Shown here: positions 1 to 7,736 of the stretch, one piece after another | How the letters are laid out: each line of letters starts with the position of its first letter | How positions within the stretch are numbered: the first letter of the stretch is position 1 | NCBI GenBank assembly: GCA_022821805.1 | Contig: JAJECX010000029.1 | Location: 1 to 64,000 of the forward strand | Direction: 5' to 3' | Length of the DNA: 64,000 nucleotides | DNA from: Anaerolineae bacterium | GTDB taxonomy: Bacteria; Chloroflexota; Anaerolineae; Aggregatilineales; Phototrophicaceae | Translations under genes and position numbers: made by a program | The notes under the pieces: generated by a model | Seen by the model: the letters and a program-made list of their open reading frames with translations, nothing else | The model's database searches: none | What the model was told of the DNA's origin: nothing

Positions 1-140
1 AATCCAGAGGCTTTTCGTGAGGCGCTCGTTGAAAATGGTCTGTAAATTTCGGGCGATTCACCGAATCGCCCCTACAGATCACCAAAGTTACGGGGAAAAT
101 AGTCAATGCCAACGCAATTTCAATTTGAAGCGATTGCCCT
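1..140 (-). mobile_element. MITE-like element, partial copy cut by window edge
   Basis: The first 140 bases match, as reverse complement, the element at 61398-61591 with about five differences that I can count. The copy ends at 140 with the terminal motif GCGATTGCCCT and its other end lies outside the window. Its core (51-76) is a hairpin of the GTAGGGGCGA family. It has no coding capacity, so it would have to be moved by a transposase encoded elsewhere. Calling it a MITE is an inference from the terminal inverted repeats of the complete copy. Confidence 0.7.
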
Positions 141-215
141 AACAGAGAATATAAATCTCTTTGCGAAACCATAGTATTATGTTATATTTTAAGCGAGGAA
201 TAGAGGAGCTTCAAC

Positions 216-398
216 ATGGCGACGAACACAAACCCTCTAACAGACAAAGAGAGAATCACTGCGCTTGAAACTGCGCTGAAATATCTTGCAACAAAATCTG
301 ACCTTGAGTCAAAAATCAACAGCCAAACCACGCTGATCATTGCGGCGCTTATGCTGATGACCGCAGTGATTGGTTTCATTGTCACACAAGCTCCCTGA
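216..398 (+). CDS. Small coiled-coil protein with one C-terminal membrane segment
   Basis: This encodes 60 residues. Residues about 10-36 are charged and heptad-like, and residues about 37-58 form one hydrophobic membrane span. The start is supported by AGAGGAGC seven bases upstream and a possible promoter just before it (TTGCGA, 16 bases, TATATT). A similar design in mirror order (membrane span first, coiled coil after) occurs at 20977-21189. It ends four bases before the convergent dehydrogenase stop at 403. The function is unknown; such proteins resemble the short membrane-anchored coiled-coil families (DUF1640/XhlA-like), but I cannot assign one. Confidence 0.55.
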   Translation: MATNTNPLTDKERITALETALKYLATKSDLESKINSQTTLIIAALMLMTAVIGFIVTQAP

Positions 399-402
399 CC
401 CC

Positions 403-1428
403 CTAACCAAATCGTAGCATCGCCTTGATCACCCCGGTCGCCGGATCCACCCAACGCGGAAACTCGTCTACGACGCCCTCCGGCCCCGCCTCATGCGTGA
501 TCCACGGCGCCAGGTTGATCGCGTCCGCGCGCAACTCGTCGATGACCCAGGCGAAGTCCGCCGGCGTGGCGTTGCGGCTGGCCAGCAGCGTCAACTCATG
601 CGAATGAAAATGCGGGTCGCTGAAGGTAATATCGCCAGTGATATGCCCCACCAGCACCAGCGAACCGCCATGCGCCACATAGTCAAATGCGCCCTGCATG
701 GACCGGGCGCTGCCGGTGCAATCAAAGACGAGCGTCGGCAATTCGCCGCCGAGCAGTTGTTTCACCTGCCCCATCGCATCGCCGCGCGCGTCAATCAGCT
801 TGTCGATGCCTAGCGCCTCGGCGCAGAAAGCGAGCCGCGCGTCGTTGACCTCCATCACCATCACCTCAGCGCCGGCGATTTTGGCGAATTGCGCCGTCGC
901 CAAGCCGATCGGTCCCGCGCCAATCACCAGCGCTTTTTCTCCGGACGTGACGCGAGCGCGTTTGGCCGCATGCGCGCCGATGCAGAGCATTTCCACCAGC
1001 GCCAATTGCTCTAGCGGAACGCCATCGGCTTTGAGCAGCTTGTCGACCGGCAGGGTGAATTGCTCGCGCATGCCGCCATCGACATGCACGCCCAGCACCT
1101 GCATCCCCGTGCAGCAATTGCTCTTGCCGCAGCGGCAAGCGATGCAATCGCCGCAATTCAAGTAAGGGATGACGCAGCATTGGTCGCCAACGTCATATTC
1201 CAGCGTGGACTCGGTCGCGCCGATGTCGAGCACTTCGACCGCCAGCTCGTGCCCCATGATGCGCGGATAACTGAAAAAATTCTGATTGCCACCGAATGCG
1301 TGCAGATCCGTGCCACAGATGCCGACCCGCTTGACGCGCGCGAGCGCTTCGCAAGGTCCAGCCGCTGTCGGCTCTTCCATCTCGCGCAGCTTCAATTGAC
1401 CCGGTTGCTCTAGAACAATCGCCTTCAA
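403..1428 (-). CDS. Zinc-dependent medium-chain dehydrogenase (sugar/polyol type)
   Basis: A 341-residue MDR-family enzyme, expected to oxidise a sugar, polyol or aldonate hydroxyl with NAD(P). It shows the catalytic zinc ligands Cys38 (GICGTD) and His60-Glu61 (GHE), a four-cysteine structural zinc loop at about 88-102, and the Rossmann motif GAGPIG near 170. The start is TTG, chosen because GGAGCGA lies just upstream and the reading frame begins there. It sits 18 bases behind the amidohydrolase stop and downstream of the alpha-fucosidase. A role in oxidative L-fucose (or related deoxysugar/galactonate) breakdown is inferred from these neighbours. The substrate cannot be read from sequence. 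Confidence 0.88.
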   Translation of the reverse strand: MKAIVLEQPGQLKLREMEEPTAAGPCEALARVKRVGICGTDLHAFGGNQNFFSYPRIMGHELAVEVLDIGATESTLEYDVGDQCCVIPYLNCGDCIACRCGKSNCCTGMQVLGVHVDGGMREQFTLPVDKLLKADGVPLEQLALVEMLCIGAHAAKRARVTSGEKALVIGAGPIGLATAQFAKIAGAEVMVMEVNDARLAFCAEALGIDKLIDARGDAMGQVKQLLGGELPTLVFDCTGSARSMQGAFDYVAHGGSLVLVGHITGDITFSDPHFHSHELTLLASRNATPADFAWVIDELRADAINLAPWITHEAGPEGVVDEFPRWVDPATGVIKAMLRFG

Positions 1429-1446
1429 GTGACTCGCTCCAAATCT

Positions 1447-2283
1447 CTAGGTGAGCCCGTAGAATTTTGTCGCATTCCCGCCCATGACCGCCGCCTGTTC
1501 ATCAGCCGAGAGCGCCGCGATGTAGGTCTCGACGATGCCGACCACTTGGCTGTAGCTGCCGGAAAGCGTGCAGACGGGCCAATCGCTGCCGAACATCAGC
1601 CGCTCGACGCCGAAGCTATCGAAGACGATATCGAGGTAGGGCGCGAAGTCGTCCTGCTTCCACGTATTCCAAGCCGCTTCCGTGACCATGCCCGAAACCT
1701 TGCACCAGACATTGTCAAAGCTCGCCAGCCTGCGGATGTCGTCCTCCCAAGCGCCGACGATGCCGTCTTTGATGAAGGGCTTGGCGATATGATCGAGCAC
1801 GAAGGGCTGCTCGGAAAATTGCTTCACCACCTCAATGGCAACCGGAATATGCCGCGGGTAGAGCAGCAGATCGTAACGCAGATCGTAACGTTTCAGCACC
1901 GCCAACCCGCGCAGGAAGTTGCCGCCGAGCATAAAGCGGTCGTCCGCCTCATCGTGCACGATATGACGGATGCCGACCAGGCGCGGATGGTCAGCGAAGC
2001 GCTCGAGCTGCGCTTCGACATCGTCAGCGCGCATGTCTACCCAGCCGACAACGCCGCGAATCAAATCATATTGGTCAGCGAGCGCAAGCAGAAATTCGGT
2101 CTCGCGGACGACTTGCCGCGCTTGCACCGCCACCGTGCCGTCAATGCCGGCGGCCGCCAGCAGCGGCTGCATATCCGGCGGCATATAATCGACTTGCAGC
2201 GGACTGCGGTCGCCCACCATCCAGCCGTAGTCTTCCGAGTTGTAAAGCCAGAAGTGTTGATGCGAGTCGATTCGTTTGGTCAT
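1447..2283 (-). CDS. Amidohydrolase of the sugar-lactone hydrolase type (COG3618)
   Basis: A TIM-barrel metal hydrolase of 278 residues from the preferred start. The N-terminal metal motif is His8-Gln-His10, the segment VLDHIAKP carries a further His, and FGSDWPV near the C terminus carries the conserved Asp. The family includes L-fuconolactonase and L-rhamnono/galactonolactonases, which open aldonolactones made by sugar dehydrogenases. A longer frame to 2295 exists, but its first codons contain the GGAG ribosome site for the ATG at 2283, so 2283 is chosen. It is followed after 18 bases by the dehydrogenase and preceded by the alpha-fucosidase, which fits a fucose oxidation route. Confidence 0.88.
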   Translation of the reverse strand: MTKRIDSHQHFWLYNSEDYGWMVGDRSPLQVDYMPPDMQPLLAAAGIDGTVAVQARQVVRETEFLLALADQYDLIRGVVGWVDMRADDVEAQLERFADHPRLVGIRHIVHDEADDRFMLGGNFLRGLAVLKRYDLRYDLLLYPRHIPVAIEVVKQFSEQPFVLDHIAKPFIKDGIVGAWEDDIRRLASFDNVWCKVSGMVTEAAWNTWKQDDFAPYLDIVFDSFGVERLMFGSDWPVCTLSGSYSQVVGIVETYIAALSADEQAAVMGGNATKFYGLT

Positions 2284-2360
2284 AGGTTTCTCCATGTCAT
2301 TCAGTAAATTGCCTTGATTTTACCGTAGCGGCGGCGCGGTCGAAAGTGGCGTAAACTAAC

Positions 2361-2403
2361 CTCATCCCCCGGCCCCTTCCCCAACGTATTAGGGAAGGGG
2401 AGC
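2361..2403. repeat. Dispersed CCCCTTCCC/GGGAAGGGG hairpin (family C)
   Basis: An intergenic inverted repeat with arms CCCCTTCCC and GGGAAGGGG around a 9-base loop, preceded by CATCCCCCGG. Related copies lie at 16383-16425 and 59231-59275, and a partial one at 37727-37758. The 241 bases between the amidohydrolase and the fucosidase hold this and a family B repeat, with no gene visible. It may act as a transcript-processing or attenuation hairpin between the two genes. Confidence 0.7.
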
Positions 2404-2463
2404 GCCAACGGCAAGACTACCTTCCAGATGGGAAACGCGCACGCAGAGGCAAGTCTCCACCGC

Positions 2464-2482
2464 CGGTCAGTGTCTACGCGAC
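2464..2482. repeat. Dispersed GTCAGTGTCTACGCGACC motif (family B)
   Basis: The motif GTCAGTGTCTACGCGACC lies in the intergenic region. The same motif, exact or nearly so, is at 4094-4115, 16324-16346 and 37673-37709, always between genes and always near a family A or C hairpin. Confidence 0.65.
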
Positions 2483-2524
2483 CTGATGCCTCGGGGGAGA
2501 TTTAGAGGGGGTTAGCTGAATCGC

Positions 2525-3979
2525 TCAGAGGCTCGTATTCCGCGTGATCTTGAAGGCGTAGACATGATCGCCGGGCTTATGGTCAGGTCGTTCAATCTTG
2601 AGGCCATCGCGCGTCATCTCCCATTTCAACTCGCCGTCAACACCCAGCAACTCCACCGAGCGCACTTCGCCGCTATAGAGCGCGCGCGTCGACTCGATGA
2701 CGAATTCCTTCTCGGGCCAACCGAAAGTCATCGCGTAGAGGATATTATCGCGCACGGTGAAGCGGATATCGCGCGCCGTATACGCGAGCTTCTCTTTGGT
2801 ATCGCTGAAGGCGCCGACGTGGCTCATCCGCGTCGGCCCCTCGCCGTAGGTATTCCAGGGCACGGTATCGTAGATCGCCTCGCCATTGACCCGCAGCCAC
2901 TCGCCGATGCCCTCCAATATCGCCTTCGATTCGTCGGGGATCGCGCCATCGGGCTTGGGTCCTACATTGAGCAGCATAAAGCCGTTCTTGCTGACGTTAT
3001 CGGCAAGATACTGCACCATTTCGGTCACCGACTTGTATTCGGTCTCCTTGATATAACCCCAGCCTTGCCCGTCATCGACGGTGGTATCGGTGATCCATTC
3101 GTAGTGGGTCAGCTCGGCGGTCTTGCCCAGCTCAAAGTCGAGCAAAGCGGCGCCCGGCGGAATATCGTGCCATTTGTAGGTGGCGACCACCTCGCGCCCC
3201 CACTCGGCTTCCTTGTTGTAATAGTAGGCGAGGAAGTCTTGCTTGTATTGATCGTGCACAAAGCGCAGGCCGAAATCAAACCAGATGTAATCGGGCTCGT
3301 AACGCTCGACCACTTCGACCAGCCGGTTGTACCAGCGGCAGAGGAAGTCCTTGCTCGGTTTATCCTGCGCCAGCCACTCAGCATGATTATGCCCTTGCCC
3401 GTGAGTATCAAACTCGAAATCGAGATTGTGCGGCTCGCCGTAAAGCCCGGCATAACGCGGGTCTGATGTATCGTATTCCTTCTTCCAATGAGGGAAGAAC
3501 CACCAATTTTCGGCATGGTGCATGGCGACCATAAAGCGCATGCCCTGGGCGCGTATCGCCTTTTCCAGTTCGCCGACCACATCGCGCTTCGGTCCCATCT
3601 TGCCCGCGCTCCATTCGGTGTCGCTGGCATCCCACATCGGGAAACCATCGTGATGCTCGGCCACCGGTCCCGCGAATTTGGCGCCGGCGCGCCGGAAGAG
3701 CTCCGCCCATTCATCGGGATCGAATTTCTCCGCCGTGAACATCGGAATGAAGTCCTTGTAGCCAAACTGCGAGGGATGACCGTAGGTCTTGCAATGATAT
3801 TCGAATTGGGGCGTACCCTCGCGGTACATATTGTAGGGATACCAGGTGACGTTCGGTCCCGTCGCCGGCACGCAATAAATGCCCCAATGCGTATAGATGC
3901 CGAATTTTGCCTTGCGCATCCACTCGGCGGTGGGATGGGTCTTCAGCGATGCCCAGGTAGGTTCATACTGTTTGGTCAT
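2525..3979 (-). CDS. Alpha-L-fucosidase, glycoside hydrolase family 29
   Basis: A 484-residue GH29 enzyme that releases L-fucose from glycans with retention of configuration. Typical signatures are the YTHWG segment at 29-33, AEHHDGF at 108-113, an HHAENWW segment at 154-160, and WFDFG at 233-237, whose Asp235 is the likely nucleophile. A C-terminal beta domain follows from about 390. There is no signal peptide, so it should act in the cytoplasm on imported oligosaccharides. It is the first gene of a minus-strand set with the lactone hydrolase and the zinc dehydrogenase. A LacI-type operator candidate lies at 4004-4013, 25 bases upstream of its start. Confidence 0.93.
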   Translation of the reverse strand: MTKQYEPTWASLKTHPTAEWMRKAKFGIYTHWGIYCVPATGPNVTWYPYNMYREGTPQFEYHCKTYGHPSQFGYKDFIPMFTAEKFDPDEWAELFRRAGAKFAGPVAEHHDGFPMWDASDTEWSAGKMGPKRDVVGELEKAIRAQGMRFMVAMHHAENWWFFPHWKKEYDTSDPRYAGLYGEPHNLDFEFDTHGQGHNHAEWLAQDKPSKDFLCRWYNRLVEVVERYEPDYIWFDFGLRFVHDQYKQDFLAYYYNKEAEWGREVVATYKWHDIPPGAALLDFELGKTAELTHYEWITDTTVDDGQGWGYIKETEYKSVTEMVQYLADNVSKNGFMLLNVGPKPDGAIPDESKAILEGIGEWLRVNGEAIYDTVPWNTYGEGPTRMSHVGAFSDTKEKLAYTARDIRFTVRDNILYAMTFGWPEKEFVIESTRALYSGEVRSVELLGVDGELKWEMTRDGLKIERPDHKPGDHVYAFKITRNTSL

Positions 3980-4003
3980 ATATGACTCTCCCTAATATAT
4001 GCT

Positions 4004-4013
4004 CAACCGATTT
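4004..4013. promoter_or_regulatory. Candidate LacI-family operator upstream of fucosidase
   Basis: CAACCGATTT has the central CG and A/T arms of LacI-family half-palindromes. It is identical to the site upstream of the lacI-like gene (5216-5225) and to the site upstream of the FG-GAP gene (16250-16259, other strand). Placement just upstream of the fucosidase start suits repression. The assignment is inferred from recurrence, with no direct proof. Confidence 0.45.
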
Positions 4014-4093
4014 ATCCGTTGCCAACAGCGTATGAGCCTGATTCTGAGTGTATATGATGTTTCCCAGCGCACGACCGAGCGAAGTTCTATGTC

Positions 4094-4140
4094 GGCGGTC
4101 AGTGTCTACGCGACCTACGTGACCCGATGGGTCGCCCCTA
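4094..4140. repeat. Family B motif with adjoining family A half-hairpin
   Basis: The GTCAGTGTCTACGCGACC motif (from 4099) is followed by GACCCGATGGGTCGCCCCTAG, which has the closing arm of the GTAGGGGCGA family. The interval 3980-4187 lies between the fucosidase start and the lacI stop. It holds this repeat and the operator candidate, with no convincing gene. Confidence 0.6.
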
Positions 4141-4186
4141 GGCCTCTCCAGATTATCTGGCGCATTGGAACTTGCGGGGCAAATCC

Positions 4187-5182
4187 TCAACAAGACTGCC
4201 GCATCACCAATTGACAATCGAACAGCGCTGACGAGACTTCCCCGTCTCCGTCATTCAGCGCTTGCAGCACCTTTTGCGCCGCCGTCTCGCCGATGGCGTA
4301 GGTCGGCTGGCGTACGACCGTCAGCGGCGGATCCGAGACCTGCGCCCAGGGATGATCATCAAAACCGACGATGGCGATATCGTTTGGGCAGACCAATTCC
4401 ATCTCCCGCAGCCCCATCAAAGCGCCCAAGCTCAAGAGATTATTCGAGATGAAGACGGCGCCGGGCCGCTTCGCCTGCCCCATCAATTGCTGCATAGCGC
4501 GCTTGCCATCCTCGATTGTTAAGGGGCTGTCGATGCGCCAATCGGCGCGCAGCGGCAGCTCTGCCTCCGCCAGCGCCTGCTCGAAGCCGGCCAGTCGGTC
4601 GCGCATAGTCGAAAGCCGCTGAAAACCGGAAAGGATGCCGATTTCGCGATAGCCGCGCTCGATCAGGTGACGCGTCCCGAGGTAGGCGCCGTGGCTGTTG
4701 TTGACGCCGACATAGGGCGAGTCTGCGTTTTCGAAGGTGCGATCCAGCATAACGATGGGGATATTGAGCTTGGCCGCTTCGTTGAGCGCATCCCAATCCT
4801 GGCTGGCCGCGGCCGCGATGATGCCATCCACACCCTGCCGCAGCAATATATCGATGTAATATTCTTCCCGCTCCAGCACCTCGTTGGTATTGCAAAGCAT
4901 CAGACTGTAGCCATTTGCGAAGAGCGCATCTTCAATGCCGCGTGTCAACTCGCCAAAAAAGGTGTTAGTGACGTCAGAGATAATCAAGCCGATGATGCGC
5001 GTGCGCTGCGTGGTCAAGCTGCGCGCGGCGACATTGGGGCGGTAGCCAAGCGCGTCAATCGCTTTACGGACGCGATTCTTCGTCGCTTCTTCGACGAAGC
5101 GCGTCTCGTTAATGACATGCGAAACTGTCGCCTTGGAGACGCCCGCCCGCGCGGCCACATCTGCCATGGTGATTCGTCTCAT
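4187..5182 (-). CDS. LacI-family transcriptional regulator
   Basis: A 331-residue regulator with an N-terminal helix-turn-helix of the LacI type (TMADVAARAGVSKATVSHV, about residues 5-23), a hinge helix ending near 60 (RPNVAARSL), and a periplasmic-binding-protein-like sugar sensor domain to the end. The frame extends to 5242, but the start at 5182 gives the usual family N terminus and has AGGAGCGAAGG upstream. It sits between the fucosidase set and the divergent plus-strand oxidoreductase run. Five operator-like sites around it suggest local control of both, of the ABC importer and of itself. The inducer is unknown; a fucose pathway sugar is likely. Confidence 0.93.
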   Translation of the reverse strand: MRRITMADVAARAGVSKATVSHVINETRFVEEATKNRVRKAIDALGYRPNVAARSLTTQRTRIIGLIISDVTNTFFGELTRGIEDALFANGYSLMLCNTNEVLEREEYYIDILLRQGVDGIIAAAASQDWDALNEAAKLNIPIVMLDRTFENADSPYVGVNNSHGAYLGTRHLIERGYREIGILSGFQRLSTMRDRLAGFEQALAEAELPLRADWRIDSPLTIEDGKRAMQQLMGQAKRPGAVFISNNLLSLGALMGLREMELVCPNDIAIVGFDDHPWAQVSDPPLTVVRQPTYAIGETAAQKVLQALNDGDGEVSSALFDCQLVMRQSC

Positions 5183-5215
5183 CGCGCCTTCGCTCCTGCT
5201 GCGTAACCTGTTGCG

Positions 5216-5225
5216 CAACCGATTT
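5216..5225. promoter_or_regulatory. Candidate LacI-family operator upstream of lacI-like gene
   Basis: CAACCGATTT lies 34 bases upstream of the regulator start and is preceded by the perfect palindrome GTTGCGCAAC at 5210-5219, which overlaps it. It is an exact copy of the site before the fucosidase, so autoregulation is likely. Confidence 0.45.
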
Positions 5226-5370
5226 GGTGAATGGTATCCCATCGCCGCGGCTTCGTCAATTTTGTTGAACTATAGAGGACGCAGAGGATAGACTCTCTGT
5301 TCTCTGTGCTGCCTTATTTCCTTCTTTTATGAAACCCGTCCAATTCCCAATCGCATACCTGTCGAAAACC

Positions 5371-5394
5371 GTAGGGGCGAGCCTTGGCTCGCCC
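5371..5394. repeat. GTAGGGGCGA hairpin (family A)
   Basis: A perfect hairpin with arms GGGCGAGCC and GGCTCGCCC and a TT loop, preceded by GTAG. It lies in the 386-base divergent region 5183-5568, which otherwise holds two operator candidates and AGAGGACGCAGAGG-like low-complexity sequence. No gene is visible in that region. Confidence 0.75.
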
Positions 5395-5513
5395 GCCCGC
5401 ACACAAATTTGGGTCTCATATTATGTGAGAGCCGAGTCGTGACATGCAAGGGACTGCGCTGAAAGCATTTGCGGCGCCTTTCCGCCTATGTTATAGTCCT
5501 AGCCGTCATCAGA

Positions 5514-5523
5514 AAACCGATTG
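5514..5523. promoter_or_regulatory. Candidate LacI-family operator upstream of plus-strand sugar operon
   Basis: AAACCGATTG shares AACCGATT with the other four candidate sites. It lies 46 bases upstream of the dehydrogenase start at 5569 and just after TATGTTATAGT (5487-5497), a plausible -10 region. A repressor bound here would block the five-gene operon. Confidence 0.45.
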
Positions 5524-5568
5524 CGTGCCGTCCCAGAGAGGCTGGACCGGCGGCATGAGGGAGCGGAA

Positions 5569-6603
5569 ATGAAACAGGTCGCGGTCATTGGCAAAGAGCA
5601 AGCGGATGTGACTGTCGCAGGCAAGCCACAGGCGACGGGCAACTGGGTCGTCGTCAAAGTGTTCGTGGCGCCGATGTGCACCGAGTATAAAGCCTTCGCC
5701 GCTGGCGCGAGTCACCCGATGTGGGGGCATGAAGCGGCGGGCGAAGTGGTCGAAGTGGCGCAGCCAAGCCGGGTGAATGTGGGCGATCGCGTCGTGGTCA
5801 TGCCGACGAACGCCTGCGGCTGCTGCGCGCTCTGCCTGGATGGCGAGTACATCCATTGCCAGGATGGGCGCGACTTTGCGGCGCTGCATTGCGGCACGCA
5901 GGGCTTGAGCACCATGGCGCAATACCTGCTCAAGCAGGATTGGATGCTCTTGCCCATCCCCGATGGCATGTCCTACGCGCATGCCTCCATGGCTTGCTGC
6001 GGCTTGGGGCCAACTTTTGGCGCGATGCAGCTGATGGATGTCGACCGCCACGATACCGTACTCATCACTGGCTTGGGTCCCGTTGGCTTGGGCGGCGTCA
6101 TCAATGGCGTCTATCGCGGCGCCCGCGTCATCGCGGTTGATTCGATTCCTTATCGCGCGGAGAAGGCGCTCGAATTAGGCGCGACGGCGGTGGTGAATCC
6201 GACCGACGAAGACGCCCTGAAGCAAATACGCGACCTGACGCGCGACCGCCGCGGCGTCGACAAGGCGATTGATTGCTCCGGCGTCGTGCCGGCGCATCGC
6301 CTTTGCATTGACGCGGCGCGGCGCAAGGGACAGGTGGCTTTCGTCGGCGAATGCAGCGACGATACGCCCGTGCGCATCAGCAACGACATGATCCGCAAGG
6401 GGCTGAAATTGATCGGCTCCTGGCATTTCAACATGGCGGACAGTCCAAGAATGATGGGCATGATCAGCGAGATCGGCGATCAATTGGACAAGCTCATCAC
6501 CCACAAGTTCGCGATTGACGATATTCAAAGCGCCTGGGAAACGCAGCTTTCCGGGCAATGCGGCAAAGTGCTATTGCAACCATGGGAGGGAAGCGATGTA
6601 TAA
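5569..6603 (+). CDS. Zinc-dependent medium-chain dehydrogenase
   Basis: A 344-residue MDR enzyme. The N-terminal GroES-like domain has a putative catalytic Cys (APMCTEYK), a GHE motif (WGHEAAGE) and a structural zinc cluster (ACGCCALCLDGEYIHC). A Rossmann domain follows with GLGPVG. The start at 5569 is chosen over an upstream TTG because GAGGGAGCGGAA directly precedes it. The stop overlaps the next gene's start by eight bases, so the two are translationally coupled. It opens a five-gene run of sugar or polyol oxidoreductases under a LacI-type operator candidate. It probably oxidises a sugar or inositol-like substrate, which I cannot specify. Confidence 0.88.
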   Translation: MKQVAVIGKEQADVTVAGKPQATGNWVVVKVFVAPMCTEYKAFAAGASHPMWGHEAAGEVVEVAQPSRVNVGDRVVVMPTNACGCCALCLDGEYIHCQDGRDFAALHCGTQGLSTMAQYLLKQDWMLLPIPDGMSYAHASMACCGLGPTFGAMQLMDVDRHDTVLITGLGPVGLGGVINGVYRGARVIAVDSIPYRAEKALELGATAVVNPTDEDALKQIRDLTRDRRGVDKAIDCSGVVPAHRLCIDAARRKGQVAFVGECSDDTPVRISNDMIRKGLKLIGSWHFNMADSPRMMGMISEIGDQLDKLITHKFAIDDIQSAWETQLSGQCGKVLLQPWEGSDV

Positions 6604-7621
6604 ATCGGTCATCATCGGCGTCGGCGGCGGGCGCGCGCATGGGCATGCGGATGCCTATCAGCATGTGAAGCGCGGCCGAGTGGTAGCGGTCTGTGATCTC
6701 TTGCAAGGACCGATGGACGAATTCGGCGACAAATTTGACGTTTCCGCTCGCTATACCGATTACCGCGAGATGTTCGAGAAAGAAAAGCCCGAACTGGCGC
6801 AAGTAAGCACCCACCCCAAGGTTCGGTTGGAGGTGCTGAAAGCGGCCGAAGCGGCCGGCGTGCCTTTGGCGATTGTAGAAAAGCCGCTGGCGATTCAAGG
6901 CGAGGATTACATTGAGCTTAGAGACTTCGCCGCGGGCAAGCCCAAAATCAAGGTCGCCATCAATCATCAGCTGCAATTTCATCCGCGCCGGCAGCATTTG
7001 CAGAAGCTGGTTGCCGACGGCGGCATCGGCGATCTGCGCTTTATCGAAGCCAGCTCAGGCATGAACCTCGCCTATCAGGGCACCCATTCGCTGCAGGCGA
7101 TTGGCGCATTCAATCCGGCGGCGCCGACCACAGTCTTTGGGCAGGTCTCCGGCGCGGACGGCTTGCAGCCCAACGCCAAAGAGCATTACGCGCCCGATCA
7201 AAGCCTGGCGGCGATCGAATACGACAATGGCGTGCAAGCGACGCTGCGCTGTGGCGAAAACGCGCCGCGCGTGCCCAGGGGCGGTCCCATCTATCAGCAC
7301 AAGCGCATCGCCGTCTATGGCATGAAGGGTTATATCCACTGGACGATGTGGGGCTGGGAAACATTCATCGACGGCGTCTACGACAGTGGCGAGCACGAAT
7401 ACCCCGATGAAGATGTGCTGGGGCAGGCGGCAATGTGCGATGCGATGTTCGACTGGCTGGACGACGACAGCAATGTCCATCCCCTGAACCTGGAGCGCGC
7501 CCTGGTCGATTTCAACGTGATCCTGGCGCTCTATGCCAGCTCGCTCAATCACGAAGTGATTCACATACCCTACGAACCGGAAGCGGACCTCGTGCCCAAA
7601 CTACGACGTGCGCTGGCTTAA
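6596..7621 (+). CDS. Gfo/Idh/MocA-family oxidoreductase
   Basis: A 341-residue NAD(P)-dependent enzyme. The N-terminal Rossmann segment (VIIGVGGGRAHGHA, residues about 5-18) is followed by the hallmark EKP motif (AIVEKPLA) and a C-terminal alpha/beta domain with the conserved NHQLQFHPR stretch. The family oxidises or reduces hydroxyls of sugars and inositols, often by making a keto intermediate. The ATG at 6596 has GGGAGGGAAGCG upstream and overlaps the preceding dehydrogenase by eight bases. It lies in the same operon as a TIM-barrel isomerase/epimerase, a pairing common in inositol and keto-sugar pathways. The substrate is unknown. Confidence 0.88.
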   Translation: MYKSVIIGVGGGRAHGHADAYQHVKRGRVVAVCDLLQGPMDEFGDKFDVSARYTDYREMFEKEKPELAQVSTHPKVRLEVLKAAEAAGVPLAIVEKPLAIQGEDYIELRDFAAGKPKIKVAINHQLQFHPRRQHLQKLVADGGIGDLRFIEASSGMNLAYQGTHSLQAIGAFNPAAPTTVFGQVSGADGLQPNAKEHYAPDQSLAAIEYDNGVQATLRCGENAPRVPRGGPIYQHKRIAVYGMKGYIHWTMWGWETFIDGVYDSGEHEYPDEDVLGQAAMCDAMFDWLDDDSNVHPLNLERALVDFNVILALYASSLNHEVIHIPYEPEADLVPKLRRALA

Positions 7622-7691
7622 CTGTTGCGCTTCCATGCAAGCAGTGATTATGTCCCCCACCGCAATGCAATTGCCAAACAGAAGGCGACCT

Positions 7692-7716
7692 GTAGGGGCG
7701 ACTCTGTGAGTCGCCC
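7692..7716. repeat. GTAGGGGCGA hairpin (family A)
   Basis: A perfect hairpin with arms GGGCGACTC and GAGTCGCCC and a TGT loop. It sits in the 115-base gap between the Gfo/Idh gene and the hydroxyacid dehydrogenase gene, inside what otherwise looks like one operon. It could be a processing site separating two transcript halves. Confidence 0.75.
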
Positions 7717-7736
7717 GCCGATGCGCGGAGCGTACA

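Noticed and set aside
182..454. 90-codon minus-strand frame over the first small gene
   Set aside because: It overlaps both the well-supported small plus-strand gene and the dehydrogenase end, and has no ribosome site.
1429..2307. Long plus-strand frame opposite the amidohydrolase
   Set aside because: It mirrors the minus-strand gene, lacks a ribosome site and has no recognisable domain; the opposite strand has clear COG3618 motifs.
3999..4214. 71-codon plus-strand frame between fucosidase and lacI
   Set aside because: It runs through the family B and A repeats and the operator candidate, and has no domain or ribosome site.
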